A stretch of 64,000 bases of DNA, from contig NZ_JADBEB010000001.1 of the NCBI RefSeq assembly GCF_014874095.1, forward strand, positions 3,472,001-3,536,000. Direction: 5' to 3'. Made by a program: the position numbers and the translations under genes. Origin of the DNA: Plantactinospora soyae (GTDB lineage Bacteria > Actinomycetota > Actinomycetes > Mycobacteriales > Micromonosporaceae). This document shows positions 24,381-32,195 of this stretch, in pieces. Below the pieces are notes generated by a model. It did not search any database. It was not told where the DNA came from and saw only the letters and a program-made list of their open reading frames with translations. Numbering within the stretch: position 1 is the stretch's first letter; each line of letters opens with the position of its first letter.

Positions 24381-25118
24381 TCAGGTTGACGCGAACGGGT
24401 CGGGCCAGGGCCGGACGGTGGGCCACGGGTGCTGGTATCCGTTGGCGCCGAGGTATCGAAGCGTCAAGAGGTGGTGCAGTTCGGCGTACTGCCGCAGCTC
24501 ATTCAGCTCACAAACGTTGGGCACGATCGCAACCCGGTAAGCCTCGACGCAGTCCGTGAGGATCCGCTCGTCGAGCCGGCCGTACGTCATCGAAGCGGTG
24601 ACGAGCAGTCCGGCCAAGTCGTAGCCGAACGGGGCGAGGGTGAGGTCGTCGAAGTCGACGACGGCGACGTTCTCTCCCTCGACGAGGTAGTTGCGGACGT
24701 TCGGGTCCTTGTAGAAGGCCGCCGGCCGGCAAGGCCGGTCCAGGACAGCGTCGAGTGCGGCCAAGTCGACGCAGGTGACACGGGCGGCACGGTGCAGCGC
24801 CTCCCGACGGGGGCCGGCGAAGTCGGGAAGCACCAGCCCGGTCGACGTGGTGTGAGGTTGGTCGAGGCACGCGGAGTGCAGTTCCCTCCGGTACGCAGCG
24901 TCGTGCAGCCGGCCGAGTGTGGACGCCACACGGGGCAGGTCAGCTACCTCGGGTGTCCGGCCCGGTAGCCGTTCGAAGACCAGATGTCGACTTGCCCGCG
25001 TGATCAGGTGCGGGAGGCGGACCTCGGACTTCAGCCCGGTGAGCCAGTCGTGGTGGGCCGCCGCTGCCGAGCAGCGCCGCACGTCGTCGTACCGCTTGAT
25101 GAAGAGGTTGCTGCTCAT
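24381..25118 (-). CDS. APH-fold kinase with altered catalytic loop (operon gene 7)
   Basis: Phosphotransferase of the APH fold, 245 aa. The metal motif VAVVDFDDL is clear. The catalytic loop reads FYKDPNVRNYLV: the Asp and the Asn four residues apart are kept, but the usual His two residues before the Asp is Tyr. The nucleotide lobe is short, with FIKRYDD and HLVFERLPG. It may be a divergent small-molecule kinase. ATG 25118 overlaps the methyltransferase stop (ATGA). Having two APH-fold enzymes in one operon suggests two phosphorylation steps or one biosynthetic plus one protective kinase. Confidence 0.75.
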   Translation of the reverse strand: MSSNLFIKRYDDVRRCSAAAAHHDWLTGLKSEVRLPHLITRASRHLVFERLPGRTPEVADLPRVASTLGRLHDAAYRRELHSACLDQPHTTSTGLVLPDFAGPRREALHRAARVTCVDLAALDAVLDRPCRPAAFYKDPNVRNYLVEGENVAVVDFDDLTLAPFGYDLAGLLVTASMTYGRLDERILTDCVEAYRVAIVPNVCELNELRQYAELHHLLTLRYLGANGYQHPWPTVRPWPDPFAST

Positions 25119-25930
25119 AGCCGCGCCGCCAGGGCGTAGCTGACGGTGGACTGGGTCAGATAGGGCGGCGCCGGCAACCGCTCCCGGAGGATCGTGGCGA
25201 GGTCGGCCGGTCCGTCGGCCGGGCGAATCCGGTACTTCGGGGTCGTGGCGAGGTATCGGGCGAGCTGCGTGACCCCGGCGAATTCGAAGACGTGTTGCTC
25301 GTGCAAGACGTCGAGCACGGCGAGGTGGCTGGCGGCGATGTCGAGCAGGTTGCCGCTGTGGAAGCTTCCGTAAAGGCTCGGGCGGCGGGCTGCGTCGGGG
25401 TCGAGGTCCGCGGCTTGGACGAGTTGGTCGAGCTCGGCGTAGCTGTCCAGCGACTTGGTCACCAGGACGGCAACACCCCCGGGACGGAGGCAACGGGCGA
25501 TCTCCGCGACTGCGGCGGCCGGTGTCGGCGAGTGGTAGAGGCAGAACGCGGCTACCGCCGCGTCGGCCACCGCACGGAGCAACGGCAGGTGGTGAAAGTC
25601 GGCGCAGATCACCGAGCCGACCGCTCCGGCCTCGGCCAACCGGGCACGGACGGTGTCCAGCAGCGCGGCCGAGGCGTCAACAGCGATGAGGCGTCGAGGG
25701 CGGAGACGGGCGGCGATGCGGAGCGTGCTGGTACCCCGTCCGCAGCCGATGTCGAGCACCACGGCACCGGGCAAGGTCCGCCGGGCGAGCAGGTCGGCGA
25801 TGACCTCAGCGACGTCTCGTCCGGCGACCTTGGCTTCGCGCAGCGCACGGGTGCGTTCCGCCAGCCGTTCGCCGGTTCGGTAGAGGTCGCCGTGGACCAG
25901 AGCGGAGTCGAGGAACGGGTTAGCCGACAC
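25115..25930 (-). CDS. Class I SAM-dependent methyltransferase (operon gene 6)
   Basis: Methyltransferase, 271 aa. Motif I VLDIGCGRGTST (about residues 57-68), the acidic ribose-binding residue in RLIAVDAS, motif IV AVAAFCLYHSP and the post-motif RCLRPGGVAVLV define the Methyltransf_11/25 type. The N-terminal 50 residues (FLDSALVHGDLYRTGERLAERT) and a C-terminal domain likely bind the acceptor, which is unknown. It follows the P-loop kinase by 24 bp and overlaps the next kinase. Confidence 0.87.
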   Translation of the reverse strand: MSANPFLDSALVHGDLYRTGERLAERTRALREAKVAGRDVAEVIADLLARRTLPGAVVLDIGCGRGTSTLRIAARLRPRRLIAVDASAALLDTVRARLAEAGAVGSVICADFHHLPLLRAVADAAVAAFCLYHSPTPAAAVAEIARCLRPGGVAVLVTKSLDSYAELDQLVQAADLDPDAARRPSLYGSFHSGNLLDIAASHLAVLDVLHEQHVFEFAGVTQLARYLATTPKYRIRPADGPADLATILRERLPAPPYLTQSTVSYALAARL

Positions 25931-25954
25931 CGGTCGCCTCCCGTCCCGCCCGGG

Positions 25955-26476
25955 TCAGGTCATCGGCTGGGCCTGTCGCCGTAGTCGGTCGACCAACTGG
26001 TTGGCTTGCCGGCGGCTGGTTAGTGAGATCAGCCGGACGTGCGGCCCGTGTTCCCGCATGAGGTCCTGGACCCGGGGTCGCATAGTACGTCGGTAGTCGA
26101 GGATGTACCGGACAAAGTTCCAGGTGATCCGGTCGTAGACTCCGTCGGCTTGATGCTGGCCGCCCCGGTAGCGCCGGCGTCGCTGGGCGATGCCCCAGAG
26201 GCATGTGGCGGCGGGAAGGTCGAGAAAGATCACGGTGTCGGCGGCGGCCAGCCGTATCGGCAGGGTGCCGGCGTAGTTGCCTTCGATGATCCACCGCTCG
26301 CCTGCGACGAGTTTCTCCTGCTTGGCGGCGAACTCGTCCTGAGACAGCGGGTTCCACTGCTCGTCGTAGTAGGTCGCGTCGAGGTGGGTCAGAGGCGCGT
26401 CGAGGATCTGGGCGAGTTGCCGGGCGACCGTCGACTTGCCGCTGCCGCCGCAGCCGATGATGGCGATCCTGTCCAT
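25955..26476 (-). CDS. Small P-loop kinase, adenylate-kinase/FlaR-like (operon gene 5)
   Basis: Nucleotide-kinase-like protein of 173 aa. Walker A is GCGGSGKST at the N-terminus, followed by HLDATYYDEQW (acceptor-binding region of topology-modulation/FlaR-type proteins), WIIEGNYAGT, and a lid with RRRRYRGG. The Walker-B-like strand is TVIFLDLPAA. In this setting a (deoxy)nucleoside monophosphate kinase acting on a modified CMP is plausible; that is inference. ATG 26476 gives the standard N-terminus (MDRIAIIG); the longer frame adds nothing recognisable. Confidence 0.8.
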   Translation of the reverse strand: MDRIAIIGCGGSGKSTVARQLAQILDAPLTHLDATYYDEQWNPLSQDEFAAKQEKLVAGERWIIEGNYAGTLPIRLAAADTVIFLDLPAATCLWGIAQRRRRYRGGQHQADGVYDRITWNFVRYILDYRRTMRPRVQDLMREHGPHVRLISLTSRRQANQLVDRLRRQAQPMT

Positions 26477-26527
26477 GGTCCTCCAGAGTAGGGGCGGTGC
26501 GGGGCGAGGTTGGGCGGACACGGCGGG

Positions 26528-27574
26528 TCATGATGGCACCGGATCCGGATGGCGCAGGAGACGATCGAGCACGCTGAGCTGGGTGGTGAGCCGGAACGGG
26601 CCGAGGCGCCGTAGGCAGTCGGCGATCAGGTCGGCGTGGTCGCTGGTTGCAACGATCTCGGCGAGCCAGCCGACCCGGTCCCGGACGTCGGTGGCCTGCC
26701 TGGCGTGCAGGCTCACCGGTACGAGTTCGGCGGCGCCGCGGACGCTGGTGGGCAGGAGCGGCACGCAGCCGGCGAGGACCGCTTCGAAGATCCGTTGAGT
26801 GACCTGGCCGGCCTGGGCATAGCGCTCCGGAAGCAGCAGCACGGTGGCGAGCGCATCGGCGTGGATCTCGGCGACCTGGGGGAATGAGACCCGGCCGATG
26901 AAGTTGAGGCCGGGCCAGCGGCGGGTATCGGTCCACTTGCCGGCGATCAGGTGCGGCAGGTGCATGGCGGCGGGGGCGAAGAAGGTGTCGAAGGCGTCGT
27001 CGCGGTCGTACTGGTTGCCGACGTAGACCAGCGGCATCGAGCGACGCTGGCCAGCGAGTTTGTCGGGGTCGGTAGCGTCGAGGATCGTGTCGGCGATGGG
27101 GAAGAGCAGCGTCGTCGCGCCGGGGCTCGGGCGCAGGGCCGGTTCGCAGACGGTGACGTTGCTGCTCTGTCGGAGCGGGTCGGCCGGGTCGAGCCGCCGG
27201 TCCTTGTCCCAAAGGATCGTCGGGGTGCCGAGCCGGTGGGTGTAGTGGGTGACGAGTTCGGCCTGTCGGTGTAGGTCGCAGGTGTGTCCGGGCCGGCCGC
27301 AGGGGGTGGTGTTGCGGCCGGGGATGGGCCAGCGCCATTCGAGGAACAACGCGTCGAGGTCGGGCATCCCGGCGTCCCACCGGTAGCTGCTGCTGAGGTC
27401 GAGACCGGCGTCGCAGAGGTCGCGGTTGGGCTGGAGGAACACGATGTCGTGTCCGGCCTGGCGTAGCCCGTCGACCAGGGGGCTGCGGTGGCTGCGTCCG
27501 CCGTCGGGGGTGTCGACGACGCCGGGGCCGAGGAATCCCCAGAAGCTGTACCCGATCAGCACTTCGTCACCCAC
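26528..27574 (-). CDS. GT-B-like glycosyltransferase (operon gene 4)
   Basis: Predicted glycosyltransferase of 348 aa. The C-terminal half carries the nucleotide-sugar-binding pattern of the GT4-like Glycos_transf_1_2 group: FPQVAEIHADALATVLLLPE, then TQRIFEAVLAGCVPLLP with the conserved Glu. The N-terminal half starts VLIGYSFWGFLGPGV, contains HRSPLVDGLRQAGHDI, and has two cysteines in TPCGRPGHTCDLH. The GTG 27574 start overlaps the carbamoyltransferase end by 19 bp and follows GAGGG. The frame extends far upstream, but that part is shadow of the carbamoyltransferase. Confidence 0.75.
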   Translation of the reverse strand: MGDEVLIGYSFWGFLGPGVVDTPDGGRSHRSPLVDGLRQAGHDIVFLQPNRDLCDAGLDLSSSYRWDAGMPDLDALFLEWRWPIPGRNTTPCGRPGHTCDLHRQAELVTHYTHRLGTPTILWDKDRRLDPADPLRQSSNVTVCEPALRPSPGATTLLFPIADTILDATDPDKLAGQRRSMPLVYVGNQYDRDDAFDTFFAPAAMHLPHLIAGKWTDTRRWPGLNFIGRVSFPQVAEIHADALATVLLLPERYAQAGQVTQRIFEAVLAGCVPLLPTSVRGAAELVPVSLHARQATDVRDRVGWLAEIVATSDHADLIADCLRRLGPFRLTTQLSVLDRLLRHPDPVPS

Positions 27575-29292
27575 CAGCCCTCGATAAGCAGGGCGTCCAG
27601 GCCGGTCTCGAGGAGGCAATCGAGGGCCATGTCCGGGGTACCGCAGATCGGTCTGCCTTTGATGTTCAACGAAGTGTTGATCAGCACCGGATGTCCGGTG
27701 ATCTCGCCGAACGCGGACAGCACGCTCGCGAGAAACGGGTGCTGCGTGCGGGTCACGGTCTGGACCCGCGCGGTGCCGTTGCCGTGCACAATCGCGGGCA
27801 GGTGGGTCCGGGTCAGCTCGGTGACCGGCGCGGCGATGGACATGAACGGCGAGGACTGGCGGAGCCGGACGTAGTCGGCAGCCTTGTCTGCGAGGATCAC
27901 CGGGGCGAACGGACGGAAGGGTTCGCGGAACTTCACTGTGCCGTTCAGTCGATCCACGACCTCGTTTGCGAAGGGCGAGGCGAGGATGGACCGGTTGCCC
28001 AGCGCGCGTGGCCCGGCCTCCAGCCGGCCGGTAAAGAGTCCGACGATCACTCCGTCGGCGAGCTGCCGAGCGAGGTGCTGGACCGGGTCGGCCGGACGTT
28101 CGGCGACAAGACCAGGCCGTGGTTGGCCCGACAGAGCCAGATCGGGGTACGCCGGGCCGAGGTAGCAGTGCCCGCCGATGCCGGTGGGTGGGCAACGGGT
28201 TGCCTCGAGCCAGGCGGCTGCGGCGGCCCCGATCGCGGTACCGGCGTCTCCCGGCGCGGGTGGGATGTGGACCTCGTCGACGATGCCGGCCCGGGCGACC
28301 TGCCCGGCAGCGACGCAATTCATCGCGACGCCGCCGCCGAGACACAGCAGACCGGAGCCGGTCAGGCGGGCGGCTCGCCTGGCCAGGTGCAGCATCACCT
28401 GCTCGGTGCGTTCCTGTAGGGCGGCGGCGAGGTCGGCGTGCACCGGTTCGACCGGCGCGTCCGGTGGGCGAGGCGAGCAGGTGGCGGAGGTGAACACCGG
28501 GCTCGTCCGGCGGTACCGGCTGGACAGGACCCGAAGCGGCAACAACCCAGGATTGAGGGCGAAGCCGTCCGTGGTCAGCGGGATCGCGCGGGACATCAGG
28601 TCACCGAAGCGTGCGGGTTCGCCGAGGGCGGCCAGCGCCATGACGGTGCCCTCCTCATCGCCGCGACGCCAGCCGAGGTGTTCGGTCACGGCGCCGTACG
28701 CGTAGCCGAGCGACGCCGGGTCCTTGACGGCAGCGGCCAGGCGGAGGTGAAGAGTCTGCTCGTCGCGGTGCGCGGCGTGCCAGATCGTGGTGGTTTGCAG
28801 CTCGCCGAGACTGTCCACGACCAGGACCGCCGCGTCGTCCACGCCAGCGGACAGGAAGGCGTAGAGGGCGTGTGCGCGGTGGTGCAGCACGGGGACGAGC
28901 CGGGCGAGCGGGAAGCGTCGCGCCAGGTCCCGCATGCGCGCCTGGTAGCGGCGGTGCACGGTGAGGAAACTGCGTGAGCGGGCGACCGCTCGGCTGCGGG
29001 TCGCGGCTCGGGCCAGGTGCGCGGGAAACTGGCCGAGTGCTGGCAGGTAGCGGCGGCCGTCGAAGTTGTACGCGACCGTCGTCACCTCGTTCGCGGTCAA
29101 CCCGGCCTCGTCGAGGAGCCAGGCGACGGCCTTGGTGGGGTACGCCTTGCTGTGCTTGACCCCGTCGAGGCGTTCCTCTTCGGCGAAGCCGATCAGGTGG
29201 CCGTTGACCAGGAGCGCGGCGGCGGAGTCGTGCGTGTAGGCGCAGAGCCCGAGTACCACCTCGGCGCCTCGTGCGGATCGTCGCGCGATCAT
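27556..29292 (-). CDS. NodU/CmcH-type O-carbamoyltransferase (operon gene 3)
   Basis: Transfers a carbamoyl group from carbamoyl phosphate, via carbamoyl-AMP, to a hydroxyl. The 578-aa protein shows the family order: an ASKHA N-terminal domain (VVLGLCAYTHDSAAALL, then HHRAHALYAF and DDAAVLVVDSLGE), GGGVAMNCVA, and the C-terminal YrdC-like part with RLEAGPRALGNRSILASP, FKFREPFRPFAP-like sequence and the ending GRPICGTPDMALDCLLETGLD. Known substrates include antibiotic scaffolds, sugars and 5-hydroxymethyl-cytosine. Start ATG 29292 overlaps the end of the thymidylate-synthase-like gene by 4 bp, which argues that the two act in sequence. Confidence 0.92.
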   Translation of the reverse strand: MIARRSARGAEVVLGLCAYTHDSAAALLVNGHLIGFAEEERLDGVKHSKAYPTKAVAWLLDEAGLTANEVTTVAYNFDGRRYLPALGQFPAHLARAATRSRAVARSRSFLTVHRRYQARMRDLARRFPLARLVPVLHHRAHALYAFLSAGVDDAAVLVVDSLGELQTTTIWHAAHRDEQTLHLRLAAAVKDPASLGYAYGAVTEHLGWRRGDEEGTVMALAALGEPARFGDLMSRAIPLTTDGFALNPGLLPLRVLSSRYRRTSPVFTSATCSPRPPDAPVEPVHADLAAALQERTEQVMLHLARRAARLTGSGLLCLGGGVAMNCVAAGQVARAGIVDEVHIPPAPGDAGTAIGAAAAAWLEATRCPPTGIGGHCYLGPAYPDLALSGQPRPGLVAERPADPVQHLARQLADGVIVGLFTGRLEAGPRALGNRSILASPFANEVVDRLNGTVKFREPFRPFAPVILADKAADYVRLRQSSPFMSIAAPVTELTRTHLPAIVHGNGTARVQTVTRTQHPFLASVLSAFGEITGHPVLINTSLNIKGRPICGTPDMALDCLLETGLDALLIEGWWVTKC

Positions 29293-30236
29293 CGCGGGTC
29301 CCCGACCGTGGTTGAGGTGAGGTGGTCGTACCAGCTCGACAGGGCGGCACCGAGCGGATCGGGGGTGTCGGCGGCGAGCTTGCGTGCCTGGTCGCGCTCA
29401 CTCGACTTCCAGGCACGGTAGCTGGCGAGCGTCCGGCCGAACGCGTCCCAGGTCGGGCCGTCGCCAGAGCCGGTGTTGCCGGAAATCACGCGCTGGAGGA
29501 GAACATCGAGATCCGGCCAGGGCACGGCGATCGGGTCCAGTTCCGCCGTGCCTACGGTGCCGTGCAGGGAGGCGGTGGCTGCCTGCGAGTTGTCGGCGTA
29601 CAGGTGTAGGGAGTCGACGTGATGGTGGTACTCGCCCAACTCGACGCCGAGCCAGCCGGCCATCAACTCCTGAATCAGGGTGGTGGTGAAGATGTCGTAC
29701 GGGAAGCCGAGCCACAGGTCCTGGCTACGCATGCTGGTGTGCATGATCAATCGGCCGTCCCGGATGAAGAACCGGTAGCCGAGGGTGCACGGCACGTCGC
29801 GGTAGCCGCGATGGTCCCGGGACGGGTCGTAGAGCTGGATCACCCCGCGCCGCGACTCCGGGTCCTCGTGCAGTTGCCGTCGTACCGCGTCGAGCTGGTC
29901 GAGCCGGCCGTCCCACCGGCGCAGCCGTGGCCCGTACGCGCCGCGTAGCACGCCGTCGTCGGCGTAAGCCCGCAACCTGTCGTTGTAGTCGAAGATCCAT
30001 GGGGAGTCGGAGCCGGAGAGGATCCAGAGTGCCTCCGCGACCGCGAAGGCGGGATTGATCACCCGGACAGGCGGTACGTCGACAAACCGCCGCCGAGGGT
30101 TGGTCAGGCACAGGTGTGCGCCGATCACCTCGGTCGTGGTCAGGTCGCGGGGGCATGCGGTCCGGCCGTTGAGGAGTACGGCCTGGCAGGCGGCGGTGAA
30201 CAACTCACTCGCCGAGCCGGCGGTTAACACGATCAT
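29289..30236 (-). CDS. Thymidylate-synthase-fold enzyme, predicted (d)CMP hydroxymethylase (operon gene 2)
   Basis: The 315-aa protein has the ThyA fold: Glu68 in EALWILSG, GAYGPRLRRW, the phosphate arginines in ESRRGV, catalytic Cys150 in DVPCTLGYRF, Arg170-Ser171 in MRSQD and His211/Tyr213 in DSLHLY. Where thymidylate synthases have the conserved Asn that selects dUMP (Asn177 in E. coli, GLPFN), this protein has Asp181 in LGFPYD. Asp here is the hallmark of T4 dCMP hydroxymethylase and CMP hydroxymethylase MilA, which add hydroxymethyl to C5 of cytosine. The PCH motif is PCT, also unlike housekeeping ThyA. I predict 5-hydroxymethyl-(d)CMP formation; ribo versus deoxy cannot be decided. Start ATG 30236, 21 bp after the epimerase. 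Confidence 0.82.
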   Translation of the reverse strand: MIVLTAGSASELFTAACQAVLLNGRTACPRDLTTTEVIGAHLCLTNPRRRFVDVPPVRVINPAFAVAEALWILSGSDSPWIFDYNDRLRAYADDGVLRGAYGPRLRRWDGRLDQLDAVRRQLHEDPESRRGVIQLYDPSRDHRGYRDVPCTLGYRFFIRDGRLIMHTSMRSQDLWLGFPYDIFTTTLIQELMAGWLGVELGEYHHHVDSLHLYADNSQAATASLHGTVGTAELDPIAVPWPDLDVLLQRVISGNTGSGDGPTWDAFGRTLASYRAWKSSERDQARKLAADTPDPLGAALSSWYDHLTSTTVGDPR

Positions 30237-30257
30237 GGGCAGGCTCCTTCGCGGAGG

Positions 30258-31229
30258 TCAGGAGGTGAAGGCGGCGAGTCGGTCGCGGGAGAGGTTGACC
30301 AGCCAGGTGGCCTGGCGGGCGAGGCCCTCGCGGAGCGCCACGGTGGGCCAGTAGCCGAGCAACCGGCCGGCGCGGGTCAGGTCGGCTGCGGTCCCGGGTA
30401 CGTCGCCCGGTTGGACGGTCACGACCTTCACCGGCACTTGGCGGCCGGTGACCTTGGTCGCCTCGTCGATCACCGCGAGCATCGACACACTCGCGCCACC
30501 GCCGACGTTGACCACCACCGCCTGGGCGTCGAGGTGTCCGGCGGCGAGGGTCGCGGAGACGACATCGCTGACGAAGGTGAACTCGCGACGTTGGCTGCCG
30601 TCCCCGAACAGGGTGACCGGAAAGCCGGTGTAGGCAGCAAACAGGATTCGGCCGATCGCCATGTCGGGTCGCTGCCGGGGCCCGTACACGGTGAAGTAGC
30701 GCAACGCGACGACGCTGAGCGGGCTGTCGGCTCGTCGGGCGTAGGCGAGACAGAGTTGCTCGGCGGCGAGCTTGCTCACCCCGTACGGGGAGACCGGGCA
30801 GGTCGGGTCGTCCTCGCGGCTGGACCGGTCAGCCGGGCCGTAGACGCTCGACGACGAGGCTACGACCAGCCGGCGTACGCCCCGGCGGGTGCAGGCATCG
30901 ATCAGTCGGTGGGTGCCGAGGACGTTCGCCTGGGTGTAGTCGACGAACTCGCGACCCCATGATGACCGGACGCCAGGCCGAGCGGCGAGGTGGAAGACGG
31001 TGTCACAGCCAGCCACTGCCTCGTCGAGCTGGTCGGTCGCCAGGTCCAGGCAGTACGGCGTGAACAGCGGACTGACGGTGGCCCTCGCCAGGTTCTCGTT
31101 CGCGAGGGCGTGCTCGCCGAGCCGGCGACGATCCAGGCCGACGACCCTGATTCCTCTGGCCAGGAGGGCGTCGACCAGATGCGAGCCGATGAACCCGGCC
31201 GCGCCCGTCACCAGCACCTGAGCCATCAT
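30258..31229 (-). CDS. NAD-dependent sugar epimerase/dehydratase (operon gene 1)
   Basis: Extended short-chain dehydrogenase of the nucleotide-sugar epimerase type, 323 aa. The Rossmann motif is GAAGFIG at the N-terminus, the catalytic YxxxK is YGVSK with upstream ASSSSVYG, and the sugar-binding segment RYFTVYGPRQRPDMAI resembles UDP-glucuronate or UDP-glucose 4-epimerases. It likely supplies an NDP-sugar to the operon's glycosyltransferase. First gene of the leftward operon; the start is ATG 31229 or the adjacent ATG 31226. Its promoter must lie in the 31230-31631 divergent region. Confidence 0.9.
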   Translation of the reverse strand: MMAQVLVTGAAGFIGSHLVDALLARGIRVVGLDRRRLGEHALANENLARATVSPLFTPYCLDLATDQLDEAVAGCDTVFHLAARPGVRSSWGREFVDYTQANVLGTHRLIDACTRRGVRRLVVASSSSVYGPADRSSREDDPTCPVSPYGVSKLAAEQLCLAYARRADSPLSVVALRYFTVYGPRQRPDMAIGRILFAAYTGFPVTLFGDGSQRREFTFVSDVVSATLAAGHLDAQAVVVNVGGGASVSMLAVIDEATKVTGRQVPVKVVTVQPGDVPGTAADLTRAGRLLGYWPTVALREGLARQATWLVNLSRDRLAAFTS

Positions 31230-31631
31230 CGGCGTCCGTCAGTCCGAGGCTGCTGCCGGATCAAGAAGCCCGCCGCCTCTGCCGGTCCTGCCGGACTGGC
31301 GGCAGGTCCGCCAACGCGAGCGGGCAAGCGCTGCGCGTCCTCGAACCGTGCGTTCCGCAAATACGTTGCCACAGGTCCTCCAGGGTCATCGAAATGATGG
31401 GCGGGGCGGCGGCCAGCAGGTCATGCGAGCTCGCTCCAGCCGACTCGATGGCCGCCGCCGCGCCCGAGACCCGGCGGCCCGGTCGTCACGGCGCGGACCG
31501 TCGCATCTCTCGATAAACAGGTTGGTCGCTGCCCGGCTTCAGGTTGAAGCCCTCGCCTGTCAGCCGGCGTCAGCAGACACGGCGCGCCGCAGGGCGAGTA
31601 CAGGCAGCTGACACCTCGATAGGGTTCGGAC
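31230..31631. other. Divergent promoter region (402 bp) of operon and NUDIX gene
   Basis: No gene is convincing here. The stretch lies between the epimerase and NUDIX start codons. Near the NUDIX end it contains CTGTCAGC and GCTGACAC half-sites about 50 bp apart and a TAGGGT that could be a -10. These may be binding sites for the nearby XRE regulator, but I cannot show it. Confidence 0.4.
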
Positions 31632-32195
31632 ATGAGTACCCAGGCTCGACGGGCAAGTGAGTGGACCATCCACGGCGAACGGGTGGTCGACGACACCAGA
31701 CGCGCCGTCCTCGGCATCGCCGACGTCGAGTTGCCCAACGGCGTCCGGTTCGAGCAGTACGTACTCCGGGTACCGCCCGCCGCCATGGTCGTCGTCCTCG
31801 ACGACGATGAACGCGTACTCATGATGTGGCGGCACCGGTTCGTCATCGACCGGTGGGTCTGGGAACTCCCCGGCGGCTACCTCGACCCGGACGAGGATCC
31901 GGCTACGTGCGCGGCCCGAGAGGTCGAGGAGGAGACCGGCTGGCGACCGCGAACGATGGAGCCGGTTCTCGGGTTCCAGCCGATGGTCGGCACCATCGAC
32001 CAGCAGAACCTGGTCTTCCTGTCCCGGGGCGCCGAGTCCACCGGCGCGGCACCCGACGTCAACGAGACCGAGCGGCTCGGGTGGATCCCGCTGACCGAGG
32101 TGGAACAACGCATCCACACGGGGGAGATCGTCGGCTCGGGGTCGGTCGCCGGCCTGCTCGCCGTCCTGCTTGCCAAGGCGAACGGACGTCTCTGA
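31632..32195 (+). CDS. NUDIX hydrolase, ADP-ribose pyrophosphatase type
   Basis: Hydrolase of nucleoside diphosphates linked to another moiety, 187 aa. The Nudix box is complete: GGYLDPDEDPATCAAREVEEETG (G-x5-E-x7-R-E-V-x-E-E-x-G), following WVWELPGG as in ADP-ribose/NDP-sugar hydrolases. It is divergent from the operon and ends directly against the XRE gene, stop codon to stop codon. It may clear NDP-sugar or modified nucleotide by-products. ATG 31632 has AGGG about 8 nt upstream. Confidence 0.92.
   Translation: MSTQARRASEWTIHGERVVDDTRRAVLGIADVELPNGVRFEQYVLRVPPAAMVVVLDDDERVLMMWRHRFVIDRWVWELPGGYLDPDEDPATCAAREVEEETGWRPRTMEPVLGFQPMVGTIDQQNLVFLSRGAESTGAAPDVNETERLGWIPLTEVEQRIHTGEIVGSGSVAGLLAVLLAKANGRL

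Noticed and set aside
29289-30236. Housekeeping thymidylate synthase
   Set aside because: Asp replaces the dUMP-selecting Asn, PCH is PCT, and the gene is embedded in an accessory operon in an island.
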